Shown here: piece by piece, positions 42,176 through 53,972 of the stretch
How the letters are laid out: each line of letters begins with the position of its first letter
How positions within the stretch are numbered: position 1 is the first letter of the stretch
Assembly: GCA_002049455.2 (NCBI GenBank)
Contig: KV919125.1
Coordinates: 1 to 64,000, forward strand
Direction: 5' to 3'
Length of the DNA: 64,000 bases
From: Porphyra umbilicalis
Taxonomy: Eukaryota; Rhodophyta; Bangiophyceae; Bangiales; Bangiaceae
The notes under the pieces: generated by a model
The model's database searches: none
What the model was told of the DNA's origin: nothing
The model's input: the letters and a program-made list of their open reading frames with translations, nothing else
Translations under genes and position numbers: made by a program

Positions 42176-43918
42176 GGTGGAGGCAGGTGGGTCGGATGGG
42201 TGGGAAGCGAGCCGGAACCGGTGGGTCGACGATGGGGTTGGAGCTCAGAGTAGCAGTGCCGGCAGCGGGCCAACGAATGCGTCGACGTCAAAAAACGGAA
42301 AGGCAGGGAGGGGAAAGGGACGTTGCTGTCACTACTCGGTGAAAGACGCGGCACGTCGTCAAGAGGGTGAGCGCCAAGTGATGGAGCAGGGCCGTGGATG
42401 CGCTGGTCCGCGGCGCCGCGACGTCGCACGAGCGGCGCCGAGGACTCTCGATTGGATCGTAATTGTCGGGGTCGTACTTGAACTTGAATGTCTAAATGGA
42501 TCTTGTCCTGACTTTCTTTTCAGTCAATACCCTTTCTGGACGGGCACGACAACGTCTGCAGCATGCCGTCGTCAATCGACGGCACGGCTGAGCGCTATGG
42601 GCACCTGTGGCGACAAGCGAGCGCCCCCGCCGCATCCTTCCTGGCAGCCTTTCCACGGGGCACCACCCCGCCCGGCTCGTGGTGGGGACGCCTGCGGACG
42701 GCACTGCCGCTGCCTCCCCACCGGGCGCGTGCCGCGCACGCCACCGCGGGGCGGGCGGGCGCCCCCGACCGGCGGCGGCCGCGCGCCGCCCGCCACGCCG
42801 CCGAGGTGGCACCGCGTGCACCACCCACGTCTGAGGCGGGTCGGGGCGCGCCCGACGGCGCGGCGCGCCCAACGCCTCACCGCCGCCGCCCCGCACGCGC
42901 CGCGCCTCGCCACCCAGACCCGCCCGCGGCCGCTCGGCCGTCGCCGCCGTCGCCGCGCCGCCGTCGCTCGACGTGGGCGGCGGCGCTGCCGCGGCGCGCG
43001 CCGACGAGGCGGCACACCACGCCGACGGGCGGCCGCGTCAGCCGACGCGTCAGCCCCCGTCGTGCCGGCACTCCCCGCCGTCGCGCGCCCGCCGCGTCGG
43101 CGCCGTGGGGGGGCCCCCGCCGCCCGCCGGCGGTCGCGCCACCACCCGTGGGGAGCGGGCGACGGCCCCTGCACGCCCGCCCGTCGTTGCCACCGCCGGC
43201 AGTGGCGGGCGCCGCGCGGTGGTGGGGCACCGCGCCGCCCCGCGGTGCGGGGGGGGGGCCGCGCCCCCGCGTCGCCCTACACCGCCCGCCCGCGCGGCCG
43301 CCGCCTGACAGTTGGGGTCGGCCGCGGCGGCGGGCGGGCAGCGGGACAGTGGCATCCAGTCTCGGGACCCGACGCACCCGCCCGCTGCTGCCGGTGGGGG
43401 GGGTGCGACCGCGGCACGCGCGGACCGACGTGCGGCGCCATACGGTCAGCAGCGCCGCGGTGGCGCTGCGGGGGGCGCGTGGCAGCGCGCCGACCCGCGT
43501 GGCCCGTGCCATTGGGGCGCCATCCCCGCCTCTGGGAGGGGGGGATGGCCCGCCGCGCGCCGTGCCCCGCGCACCGCCGCGTGCGCGCGCGTGCGCGCGC
43601 GCACGCGTCGTGGCCGAGCGCACTTGAAGCGCCGCTATGGTGCCACCACCGTTTGCCTTGCGCCACGCGCCGTCTGCCCACCGCCGAGTGCCGTCCCAAC
43701 TCTCAACCCTCCTCCCCCCCCCCCCTCCACAGTCCCAAACGCTACCCCTTCCCTCCCCCCTCCGCCCGTCGTCATCCCTTCCCCCTCCCCCATCCTCCCC
43801 CCCCCTGCTCGTCTGCGCCGCTTGCGCCGGCGCCCTCCCCGCCGCCCAACCGCCCGCGTCGGTGCGCGTCCCCCCCCCATCCGTGCACGGTTTCCCCCCC
43901 CCCCCTCGGCGGCCGGCC
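42176..43918. other. GC-rich region, no certain gene
   Basis: It begins with the RLP24 promoter side. From about 42560 to 43630 both strands hold long Arg/Pro/Ala frames without motifs. The composition could hide a fragmented gene, but I cannot support one. Confidence 0.4.
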
Positions 43919-44474
43919 ATGACGCGCCCGTCCATGACCGCGACCGTGGCCGCCGGTGCGCTCGTCCTCGCCGCCGCCGCGGCTGCCCCCCCCCCACGGG
44001 TGCCACCACCCCCCCCCCCCCCCGCCCCCCCCAACGTTGCCGCTGCTGCCCATCGCCCACTTTGCGCTCGTCAATGTCGACACGGACACGGTGGTGCGGC
44101 CGCTGGCCGACGGCGACACCATTGGCGCCGACTGCTGGCCCTACAGCATCGTTGCGGGGTGGGCGCAGCCGGCGGCTGCCGCCGCCACCGCCGCCGACGG
44201 CGCGCACCGGTGCGGCGGTGGACCGGCGGTTGTGGCGCCCAACGTGACGTACACGTCGCCCTTTTGGCACACCGAGTACTACGCGCCGTACACGCTCGGC
44301 AAGGACACGGAGGGGGACTATTGGCGGATGCCCCGCTTGCCCGACGGCGACACGACCATTGCGGCGTTTGTCGGGGGGGACCGGTCCATGGAAACGTCGG
44401 TGCGCGTCAAGGTCGTGCCCCAATACAAGAGCTGCGCGTCGCTCGGCGGGCGGGGATCATATGGTGCGCCGTGA
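43919..44474 (+). CDS. Secreted protein with a lectin-like beta-sandwich pattern
   Basis: ATG 43919 opens MTRPSMTATVAAGALVLAAA, a signal peptide, followed by a Pro-rich stretch. At the C-run around 44008-44031 the frame changes to PIAHFALVNVDTDTVVRPLA, GDTIGADCWPYSIVAGW, SPFWHTEYYAPYTLGKDTEG, DYWRMPRLPDGDTTIAAFVG and SMETSVRVKV. This order (F-x-L-V-N-x-D-T-D, later H-x-E-x-Y-A-P-Y-x-L-x-G/K-D, later G-D/Y-T-x-x-A) resembles repeated extracellular beta-sandwich modules found in large secreted bacterial and algal proteins. I recall the pattern but not a firm domain name. The stop at 44472-44474 follows a short unrelated tail, so an intron near 44445 with a further exon is possible. A cell-wall or surface role is inferred. 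Confidence 0.5.
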
Positions 44475-44775
44475 GGGGGCGGGGATGAGGACTGCGCTTG
44501 CGCTGCACAGAATCAAAAGGACAAACTGTTTTGTTTGTTTCTGCTCTTCTCGTCTCTTGCGTGACTCAGTGAACGGTGGCGCCGTTCCTGTTCATGTCCA
44601 CTGCACGCCACTCTTCCGCACCTATCGTACATGGGGTGTCGACCGTGCCACAGCGGGCGCGCGACAGACAAACCCCCGAGGGGCGGGTCCACCAAGCCAT
44701 CCCGTCGGCACCGTCCGCGGCCGCGCCCCCCCCCCCCCCCCCCCCCGAGGATCCACCCCGCCTCCCTCTGCGCGT
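44475..44775. other. Convergent intergenic region
   Basis: It may contain a further exon of the secreted protein after the CAG at 44567-44569, but no reading frame there is convincing. A C-run at 44726-44746 is present. Confidence 0.4.
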
Positions 44776-46285
44776 TCAATCGCGCACGACCCACCCGCCC
44801 GCTTCCTCCCCCCTCCCCCCCCCCCCCCACCCCCCCGCGCGTCCCGGTAGGCCCACCACGCCCACAACACACACATGGCGACCCCCCCCCCAGGAGGGCG
44901 ACCCACCCCCCCACACTCGCCGCCACCACCGCCGCCATCCCCCGCGGAAACAGCCGGTCAATGGTGCCCGGGCGCCCGCCCCGCACCCCCGTCGACGACT
45001 TGACCGCAACGGCGCGGGCGGCGACGAGCACCCCCCCCCCCCCAACGCCCACACGCCGACCCCCACCGTCCGCCCCGCGCGCTCGTCCAACCCCGCCGCC
45101 GCGCGCACGGCGCGCGCCGTCGCGGCGACGCCCGCCACCACCACCACCGCCGTCAGCGCCACGGCCGTGCCGACACCCGCGGCCACGCCCGGGCGGCCAA
45201 CCCCCCCATACGCCACCGCGAGCGCCCCATTACCCGCCACCCCCGCCCCCGCCGCCGCCCACGCGGCCGGCAGCGCCGCAAACGTCACGGCCGGGCGCCA
45301 CCGGCGCGGCAGCGCCGCGGCAATCACCAACCCCCCAACGGTCGGCGCCGTGTGGGCCCAAAACGCTGCCGCAACGGGCGCCCCCGCCACCGCCGCCGCC
45401 GCCGGCGCCGCCACCTGCGCGCCGACGACCGCCGCCGCCAGCAGCGGCGCATACACGTGCGGGAGCAGCCCCGCGAGCGGGGGCGACAGCGTCGGCGGCG
45501 CCGCCGCCGCGGCCGCCACGCTCCGCGCCACCGTCGCGGCGGCGCGGGCGCCCCGCCGCGCGGCGGCAGACTGGGAGAGCGCCCCCGCCGCGTGCAGCGC
45601 CGCCGCCGCCGACTGCGTGCCGGGCGCCGCCGCGGCGCCGGCGGCAGCCGCAATGGCGGCGCCGGCGGCGGGGAGGGCCACCGCCCGCAGGGCGGCCGTG
45701 CCGCCGAGCGTGAGCGCCGCCCGCGTCGGCGGGCCAGACGGGAAGAAGCGGGAGAGGGCGACCGCTTGGAGGGCGACGGCGGCGGCGGCGAGGCGGCGGC
45801 TCGCGCCGGCGGTGAGGAGGTACGGGGGGGATGCGACGGCGGCGGCGGCGGCGAGGGCGGGGGCGACGGCCGTGGCGACGAGGCCCGCGGCGGCGATCCA
45901 CGCGGCGGGGTCGGGGGGGCGCCGGGGGGGGGTGGTGGCGGTGGGGGGGGGGAGGGGGGGGGGGTGGGGGGGGGGGGGAACCCCCCGTGGGGGGGGGAAG
46001 GCAAACGCGGGGCTAGAGCCGTTGCTGTTGGGGGGGGGGGGAGGGGAGGGGGGGGGGTGGGGGGGGGGGGCCGCCGCCCGGGGTGGGGGGGGGGGGGGAG
46101 GCGGCACCGACGGGGAGCGCGGCGAGGGGGGGGGGGGGGGGGCGCCCGCCCGTCGCCCACGGGCACGACGTGGCGGCGACGGGCGGGCGCGCCGGCGGGT
46201 CGGACGGCGCGAGGCGGGGGGGAGCGGCGGGAGCCGCCCACGCCAGCGGCGGCGACCGGGGGGGGGGGGTCGCCATGATGGCCAT
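44776..46285 (-). CDS. Polytopic plastid membrane protein, unknown family
   Basis: ATG 46285 opens MAIMATPPPRSPPLAWAAPA, a Pro/Ala/Ser-rich leader without acidic residues up to about residue 50, like a plastid transit peptide. After dense G-runs on the plus strand (about 45905-46140), the frame changes into a highly hydrophobic protein: PAAWIAAAGLVATAVAPALA, LAAAAVALQAVALSRFFPSG, LLPHVYAPLLAAAVVGAQVA, AAAFWAHTAPTVGGLVIAAA, FAALPAAWAAAGAGVAGNGA and VAAGVGTAVALTAVVVVAGV. I count about eight possible spans. Small residues dominate, so span counting is uncertain. I recognise no family; a channel, transporter or biogenesis factor are all possible. The tail after about 45040 passes a C-run and its end at 44776 is uncertain. 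Confidence 0.5.
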
Positions 46286-46440
46286 GAGGGCGCCGGGATG
46301 GGGTTGGGGGGGGGGGGGGGGGGGGGGGACTGGCAGTCCGCCGGCGCGGCGGGGTGCACAGTTGGGGTGGCCGATCGCCGCGGGAGCGCGACCGCGCGGA
46401 CTAGTCGCAGGCGCGGCATCGAGGAGCCTGCTGCGAGAGC

Positions 46441-46550
46441 GTACTTGCCGTCGGTGCCCTGTAAAAAATTCACAATGACGATCGGCATGCCGATGACCAG
46501 TGCGTACTTGCCGTCGGTGCCCTGTAAAAAATCCACAATGCATATGTCGA
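46441..46550. repeat. Direct repeat, 62-bp spacing
   Basis: gtacttgccgtcggtgccct followed by gtaaaaaat and cacaatg occurs at 46441 and again at 46503. A 14-bp palindrome ATCGGCATGCCGAT (46481-46494) lies in the first copy. The repeat sits upstream of ATG 46285 on the minus strand, possibly in the leader of that gene. Confidence 0.75.
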
Positions 46551-46553
46551 TGC

Positions 46554-49500
46554 CGTGACGGCGCTTGCCGCCGCGGGCACAGCACGTTGTCAAATTGGGT
46601 CACGGAGAACTTAAAATATATGCGAACCGTGAGAGGTCGTGAGAGAAATGTTTTTCCATGCAGCAAACCTCGTGACACCATCCTCGCAAATGTCGCTGTG
46701 TCGATCTCTAAAAGGCTCTGTCTGAGAAGGCTTTCTGACACCCCCAGAGACCTTCTTACCCCACCCACCTGGTCACCCCTACCCATGTGCGTACTCGTCT
46801 ACTCCCAATAGCTGCGGGCACCGCCCAACCACGGACACTTGTGCTTGCCTCCTTTCCTGTCCTCTCCCACTCCTTTCTCCTGCTGGCAGGGGGGGGGGGG
46901 GCGAGGGGGGCTGCACATACATGCCGAGGGGGTCGGGGAGGATGGGGGCGCAAACGGTGTCGCTAGAGTGGGACGGCTGCTGGCATTGCCGTGCAGAGCT
47001 CTGGCAGGGTCATGGGGCAGGTCCTCCTTGCGCGATCAAACGGCACCCTTCACACCCAGTTCAAGGCAGACTTGGCGTACACAGTATGCATTCTTGCGGG
47101 CACATGGAGACCTCTGCTCGGACGCCTCACCGTCGTAGCTTGTGTCAGCCAGACTTTGTTCAGTACCTGTTGGCATGATAGTCTGCTACCAATGGGGACC
47201 CAGGATGCGCCCCCGGTCAACCGGGCAGCCAACCAGCGGGCTGGAAAACGTCAAGCCTTGTGCTTGGGGATAGCGGGGCGATTAATAATAATTCGAAGTG
47301 CTGGGCGGCGCCAATGCGCGCCCTCGGCATGTGTGCAGGTGACTGCCATGCTGCCCCCAGCCCCGCTCCTGGCTGCCGCCCAAGTGCACAAGTGCTGCCA
47401 ACATCCCCGCTCGCTCTCCTGGCCGACCGCTCGGCCCACCCTCCTGGCGGACCGCCCCGCCCACCCTCTGGTCGACCGCCCCACCCACCCTCCTGGCCGG
47501 AAGCCCCGGCCACCCTCTGTTCGATCGCCCCGCCCACCCTCCTGCCGACCGCCCTCGTTCCTGTCGTATTCTTATCTGCATCCCCTCCATCCCACGCATT
47601 CTCTCCAGCTCGCACGGGGGCGGGGGGGAGTCACTCTACGACGGGCCGGACGACGTTTGCAGTCGCTGGACTAGTGGTGGTGGCGATTGGGTGGGGATCC
47701 ACACTGGCGCAGTGTGGATAGTGTGACGCGCGCGGTGGGTGGGTGGTGGATGGGTTGGATGAACTGACCACGTACTTCTTTTTCGTGTTCGCTCGCCCAT
47801 CCCCCATGTATCCTTACCATGCATATGTGCGATGGCTTCCTCTTTCTTGGCTTCTGTTTCTTTGCAAACCAATGGGTGTTGCTGACATCGAAGTCGAGTA
47901 ACTTGTGTCATACGCACATGCATGCGTGGTGTCCGCGAGTCGCTGACATGGTGAGCTTGCTGTTGTCCGGTGGCCTGTAGCTCTGTCAGAGTTTGCGGCT
48001 GTGTGCAGTTAGCTACATGTCTGCGTGACTCTGTAGCACACCGTGGCTTTCTTATCGATTTCGTGTCTGCTCTGCCACCCGTGCCCGCGCCGAGCAACAA
48101 TAAAGCGACCGTGTCTTTCAATGCATCTTTGGCATGTATCCTCAATGCTGGCCGGTGTCACATCCTTTCCTCCGTCAGGGTCTTGCTCCACTTCTTCCCC
48201 GAGACCTCCGAGGGATCATTGCGGCGAGTCTCGCAACATATGTCTCGAAGGATGTGAACTTCTCCTTAAAGATTGGGCAAAGAGGAGTTATGTACTCATT
48301 TTCGATCTCTCTCTGAACGCAAAGGGGTCGAGCAGCAATACGGTTCGGCCTTGTTGCAGATACCTTGGAACCTGACACGAGATTTCATCAACGCGCTGTG
48401 GGGCGCGTCGCGCCCGCGGCGGCGGTGCGCTGGAGTTGCCTCCCGAGCTTGTTTTGCCACACACGTTGTAATTGTATAACTACAAATACTGTGCATTTGT
48501 TTGTTTTTGATGTACATTTTAAGGGAATGTGAAACCTACGACCAAAAAACACACGCACTTCAGCCATTTGTCCGCGTGGTGAGGCGCTGCGCTGCGCGGT
48601 CGGGAGGGCTCCCGGCCACCGTCGGCGTCGCGTGCGCGGCGTCGGCGCCGCGCGCGGCCATGACTGCCGCCGATGCAGTTCGCACCGAGGGGCCGGCAGA
48701 CGCGAGCGGGGACGCGGCCGCAACGACCGCCGTCGGCTCGCGACGGTGCGGTCACCGCCACGGGCGGCACCGTCGCCAGGGACGCGGGCAGGGCGCAGGA
48801 GGCAGGCGGGGGTGGCCCGCGCGCCCCCTTCGGCCATCCCCCAAAAAGCAGCGCAGGGGCTTGCGCAGCGTCCCTCGGCCGACGTGGACGGGCGCGGCGG
48901 CCCGCCACGCGGCCTCGGGGGCGTCGGGTGCGATGGTGCGGCGACGAATGACGCTCGACGCCCGCCGCGCGGCGGCGTCGGCGAATCGGTCGTCGTCCGC
49001 GCGGTGCGTCGCGGCGGGGCCGCGGTCCGACCGCCGGCTGGTGTCGCGGGGGTGGCGGTGACGCGGGTCCCCCCGACGATGCCCCGTTTGCTTCGTGGCG
49101 GAAATACTGGAAAATGCCTCTACTCTTGACCAAGAATTAGGAGCGCCACCCCAAACGACACCGCATCACGACACGTGGAAGGCAAGGAGCAGGCCTTCGC
49201 GCTGCCAGCGAGTCAGGTTGTCACTGTCATGAGAGACCGCTGCTGTTGCACGTGCTCGACAACGGCTGTTTGCGGTTGGCGGTTTCCAGGCGGAACCGCA
49301 CCAGGGGCCAATCAGGCCCAGTGGCAGCCGGTTGATGGCCGACGGAGATGACGGACGAGACTAGCCGACTGGCCGACCACCGAGCTGTCGCGCGGGCCGA
49401 AGAGGTCAGAGGTGGCAAAAGCAAGGCCCCTGCGGCGGCCCTCGAGTGCCCAAAAAGGTGCAACAGTGGGCCGGTTTCCCCGGGTCAGATCGTCGATCCA

Positions 49501-52040
49501 CACCGTCCCAGGTCCGGTGTGGGCCGACTGTGTCATGCTGGAGGCCCAGGAAAGACGACAACTTTGTAAGGAGGTGTGGTCGTGCCCTCGGTGCCGCCCA
49601 GTCTGGCTCAGCACGGTCTCAAGCGCGAACACACTTGCACCTGTTGGAGCCCCGTAGCACACTTCATGGGTGAACAACGTGCATCAAGCTGATGTCAAAT
49701 GCAATTAAAAAGGGTCGTCATGCAAACCAGAGAATGCACGCCGTCCCTGAGCGGCCTCTCCAGGGAAGACCAGTGCCTCCAAACACCCCCGTTTACAGCT
49801 GAGAACAAAGCAAGCGGATGTGATTGGCGAGGTCGGATCCGTTCGCGGGCCTCGGGCTGGGAACAACGAGTGTCCGATCCAAAGCATTGTCACTGACCAG
49901 TGACCTCAGTTGCACCAGAGTGGCCCAACGTCTCTTGCCTGTCGGGCACGGCCAAAAAAATGAGCGGCCACCCGCGTCCCGCACTACAGAGCCACCACCA
50001 CCTGCTCACGTGGCGGGGATCAGGGGGTCTCTTGACACCGCCTTCCTCACCACTCTCTTGCGGGACACCACACAACCACACGGGGGGCTGGTTGTCGGCA
50101 GGACGCTCCACCGGACCCACACGCCTCGGCTGCTTGGCACTGAGACGTAGTGCTCCATTGGCAGCTGTGCGTAGCACGACGGCACCATGCCCCGCACGAT
50201 GAGCAACAGGCCCTTGCCACGGAACGTGGCAGTGTCGTTCACCGCACTTCGCAGACTGGGTCTGCGTGACCGTCCGGGGAGGTTCAGGAGTACAGGGGTG
50301 TACAGTACAGCCATGTGTGCCCGTCGAAGCATGTAAGGGCCTGCCCACGGGCTGCAGGCGAGGAGAGGTTTGACCTGCCGGAATGCCCTGGGGGTGTAGA
50401 GCCCCGCTCGAGCGTCTTCCGCCCCGCCGGCCGCCCGTCGTGGAATGACTTGGCTGTCTCGCGCCGCCAAGCGATGGGTGGCGCAAAGGCGTCGGTGGAC
50501 CACGCCCCTCCAAAGGGTGGCACACGGGCGCTGGATCGCCATCCCCCACCGGACCTCTTTGTGCCAGACTCGCAATTTCCACGCGTTCGCCGCTCAAGGA
50601 GGTTCAGGGCGCCCCCAGCTGACCTCGCGCCGCACCCACCCTTCTCCGAGCGCTGCCATCCGTCAAAATTTAGCATCGGGGGGGGGGTTGAATGGCGCTC
50701 TGTGATACCACCTGGGACGTTCGGGCTTGGGAATACACTCGCTGGGATGCGGTCCCGCGCGCCCACGCAGCAGACACCCACTGTTGCCAGCTTTCGTGCC
50801 GGCGGCGCCGCCCCGTGGTCGTCGACCGCCGCTTCAACGTCTCGGGTCTGGTGGCGCCGGCTCAGATTCGGGGTTGGCCATCGCCGCCTGGTGGTGTCAC
50901 CCGTGCTTGGGTCGAGTCGGTTGAGCAGACCCGCGAAATCTGAGACGTTGCACCCGTCAGAGCCGGCGACAGCCGAGCCGCTGCGAGCCAGCTCCACCCA
51001 CGGCGTCCAGCTTGCTGCCGCGTCAGCGCCGCAGCGGGCCGACATGTTGTCTCCTGTCTGTGAATTTCCGTGCGGACAGCTTGAATGGCTGGGATTTATC
51101 TGCGACGCTGCTGCTGGGACCTTGCGCATACGCTCAATGTGCCAGCGTGTGTTCGGCGGTTCCTCCTATATGATTGTGTGCCGCCCGAGCGTATTGACAG
51201 GGGGGGGGGCTTCAGTTGCATCCGTGACGACGTCGCCCGGCGAGCGCACCGATCGCGGGTCTCGATACCGTGGAGAGGGTCGAGACAGCGGCATACACCT
51301 CAAACCCCCCCCCCCCTCTCACGAGCCCTCTGTCGCCGCTCCTGCCTAGAACCGCCGACGCGAATGGGCTCCAGGCCCTGTTTCTTCGGCGCCCGCCGCC
51401 GTCGGGCACCTCGCTGGCCCCCACAGCTGTCAAGACGGTCCCGCCTTTCACCACAAGCGCCCCGCGTCTGGGGGGTGGCAGGCCTTGCACGTCCCCCCAC
51501 GGCAACGGCCACGGCCACGCACCCTGCGTCCCAGCCGCCAAAACCGCCGCATGCCCTGTCGCCGCGCGTCCGTGTGGCGGATATGCGACGCCGCTGCTGG
51601 TTGCTGGCTGCTGGCAGCGCCACGCACACACACGCGGCGCGTTGCATCGCGCCGCTTGCTTTTTGCCCAGCGTCCCCCCACACCCGCTTGGGGGTGGTCG
51701 TGGCTCGTGTGCACCCGCGCTGAGAGGTGGTGCCGCGTCTCCTGGCCTGCAAACGGAGCGGCCTCGACAAAACCAGCTGTTTCTTCGTGCGCTCCCGTCC
51801 GCACTCGACGCGGCACCGCACCCCGTCACCATCTTTCATACACCCCCCCCGGCCGTAGCACGGCGGCCTCCGCGTCGTGACATTCCCGTCACCCCGTCGG
51901 TCGTCCGCACGGGAGCCCGACCTCTCACCTTCCTTCCCCCCCCGCCGTCGCCGTCGTTGCGGTCCGGCGGGTCCCGCTCCGCTGCTGCGATGGTGAGCGG
52001 TCGTCCAGGACGGCCGTGGTGCTCGAGTGGCCGCGGCGCA
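46554..52040. other. Long gene-poor stretch
   Basis: Moderate-GC DNA with a GC-rich island at about 48580-49080. Several frames of 100-340 codons exist (for example 50315-51349 plus and 50284-51129 minus, which overlap antisense), but none shows a motif, a good leader or a conserved-looking composition. The last kilobase probably carries the promoter of the gene at 52041. Confidence 0.45.
47416..47554. repeat. Degenerate 24-25-bp minisatellite, about six copies
   Basis: Units of the form ctcctggccgaccgcycsgc plus ccacc repeat from 47416 to 47554 with substitutions. There are no spacers between units, so this is not a CRISPR array. Confidence 0.8.
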
Positions 52041-53972
52041 ATGCGGCGGTCACTCGCGGCGCTTGCAGCGCTGTCGGTCGCGCTGGTGGTGGGGGTGACC
52101 GGCGTGCGCGGGCAGGAGGTGGAGGCGTCGATGACGCGCAACCCTACGGTTGGCCTGACGTACCGGAACGCCGACGGCATGTACACCAACGCGACAATGA
52201 TGTCGCAGGTGCTGCTTTCCTACGGAATGGAGGAGCAGGCCGTGTCGTGCATCTTCCGTCCGTCGCGGCGGACTGAGACCGTGACGAGCGTGACTGTCAA
52301 CGTGGCCAAGAAGCACATCATCACCAACCGGCCAGACGTGGTGCAGGCCGATGCGGGCTCATTTGCAGGCGCGCCGCTCACCAACATGACCTTCACGTTG
52401 GCCATGGAGGGGCAGGTGGGCATGTCGGCCTACACCCTCGTTGTCGTGACCGACGTCGACACGTACACTCTCGATGGCATGGTCGAGGTCGGCGGCTTCG
52501 TGTTGAAGAGCAACGGCCGCGTGGTGTCGGGGGAGGACAACGCCCTGCAATTGGGCAACGTCTTCGAGGTGGCGGCGAAGCCCATGATTGAGCTGGGCGT
52601 GATGACGAAGACGTTTGGCTCGTCGCCCTCGTGGGAGGACGTGCAGATTGAGGTCTCGTCCATGGATGGGGTGAACTACAAGCAGGTCGAGTACGACAGC
52701 TCGTGCTCATCAACCGGCTATGACGGCGGCAGGCTCGCCGCAGGATGCGGGGCGGGCTTCGCCGCCGACGGCAAGACCTTTGGGCTGAAGCTTTCGCCGT
52801 ACCGCGTCGGCACTGGTGCCTTCAAGCTCATCCTGAAGTGGCCGTCCATGGAGCTAGATGGCGAGTACTTTGTCACCGAGCTGATCGTACGCATGGACAC
52901 GTCGAAGACCGCGCCGTGCGTGGCGATGGGCGGTGATGTCAAGGTGGATGCCGGCGGCGGCATGGTGTCGGTGGAAATGTTCAACCTCGTGTCCCCGCCG
53001 GCCCCGTCGACCGTGGACAAGGTGGTTCTGTCGTACGGCGGGAAGAGCTACGACCACGACCAGCGCAAGTCCATGCTCGTGCAGCCCGACCAAACCATCG
53101 TCTTCCGCGTCGGCAAGGGCGTTGCGGGCGAGTCGTTTGACGCGAAGCTGCAGTGCGTCTTTGGTGCGCGCTCCATGGAGGCCAAGTACGTCGGCGGCAA
53201 GCTGCGTGTGTCGGTCACGGGCAAGGCCGAGTTGCCCAAGGAGCAGCCGCTGCCGGCGAAGGACAACATGAACCGCCTGGCCGTCCGTGTCGAGCTGGAC
53301 CGCTACGAGCCCGAGACCTACACGGTTGCGGTTCACAACAAGTGCGTCGCTGCCATGGTCGGCTTGTTCGGCGTCTCGGCCGACGAGGTTGGCCTCCGTT
53401 CGGTCACGCGTGGCTCGGCCATTTCCGAACTTGAGGTGTACACCGACAAGGACTGTGCTACGGAGAAGGAGATGGTGATGGACGCGTGGGGCGGTGATGG
53501 CTGCGAGGCAGCAAAGGCCATGGACGAGCCGTGTGGCACAGTGCGCGTCTTGGACGTGTTCTGCCTGGCCAATGACGGCTCGGGCGTGTCGGGCGTTGCG
53601 CCTGGTACGGTTGCGGCGGGCGCGACGCTCGCATCCTGGGCGATTGCGCTTGTTGCGGTGCTGGGCGCCCTCGTCGTGCTCGTCCTCGTTTGCCTTGCCC
53701 TGTGGGTGGTGTACCGGCGGAGTTCCGACTCGTCGGCCTCGGAGTACTCGTCGTCGGGCCCGCTCGGCGTGCCCGACCCGGACGACTTGTTGTACAACGA
53801 GTCGGTCGTCCGCGATGTGTACGGGAGGTCCAACGGGGCGGGGCCAACAGCCGAAGCGGTGGCGGAGCGCGCCAAGGAAGCGGAGCTACGGGAAGAGTTC
53901 CCCCGTCCACCCTCCACGTCGGCCGCGTCGGGTCGGGATACGGACGACGCGTCGTCGACCTACACGGTCTAG
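52041..53972 (+). CDS. Type I membrane glycoprotein-like surface protein
   Basis: A 643-residue frame from ATG 52041: MRRSLAALAALSVALVVGVT GVRGQ is a textbook signal peptide. The ectodomain (residues about 26-530) is rich in beta-forming residues with scattered Cys and N-glycosylation sites at N50 (NAT) and N115 (NMT). One TM lies at about residues 530-560 (SWAIALVAVLGALVVLVLVC), followed by YRRSS and a Ser/Asp/Glu-rich cytoplasmic tail of about 80 residues with two Tyr motifs (LLYNESVVRDVYGRS). I recognise no domain family. Ectodomain segments such as TYTLDGMVEVGGFVLKSNGR and ETYTVAVHNKCVAAMVGLFG suggest repeated Ig-like or stalk modules. The codon usage and the absence of homopolymer runs set it apart from neighbouring genes. 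An upstream in-frame ATG at 51990 would bury the signal peptide. Confidence 0.7.
   Translation: MRRSLAALAALSVALVVGVTGVRGQEVEASMTRNPTVGLTYRNADGMYTNATMMSQVLLSYGMEEQAVSCIFRPSRRTETVTSVTVNVAKKHIITNRPDVVQADAGSFAGAPLTNMTFTLAMEGQVGMSAYTLVVVTDVDTYTLDGMVEVGGFVLKSNGRVVSGEDNALQLGNVFEVAAKPMIELGVMTKTFGSSPSWEDVQIEVSSMDGVNYKQVEYDSSCSSTGYDGGRLAAGCGAGFAADGKTFGLKLSPYRVGTGAFKLILKWPSMELDGEYFVTELIVRMDTSKTAPCVAMGGDVKVDAGGGMVSVEMFNLVSPPAPSTVDKVVLSYGGKSYDHDQRKSMLVQPDQTIVFRVGKGVAGESFDAKLQCVFGARSMEAKYVGGKLRVSVTGKAELPKEQPLPAKDNMNRLAVRVELDRYEPETYTVAVHNKCVAAMVGLFGVSADEVGLRSVTRGSAISELEVYTDKDCATEKEMVMDAWGGDGCEAAKAMDEPCGTVRVLDVFCLANDGSGVSGVAPGTVAAGATLASWAIALVAVLGALVVLVLVCLALWVVYRRSSDSSASEYSSSGPLGVPDPDDLLYNESVVRDVYGRSNGAGPTAEAVAERAKEAELREEFPRPPSTSAASGRDTDDASSTYTV

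Noticed and set aside
47416..47554. Possible CRISPR array
   Set aside because: The 24-25-bp units are contiguous and degenerate, without unique spacers; this is a minisatellite.
50284..51349. Overlapping antisense open frames of about 280 and 344 codons
   Set aside because: Neither has a recognisable motif, leader or ordered composition, and they exclude each other; no gene is called.
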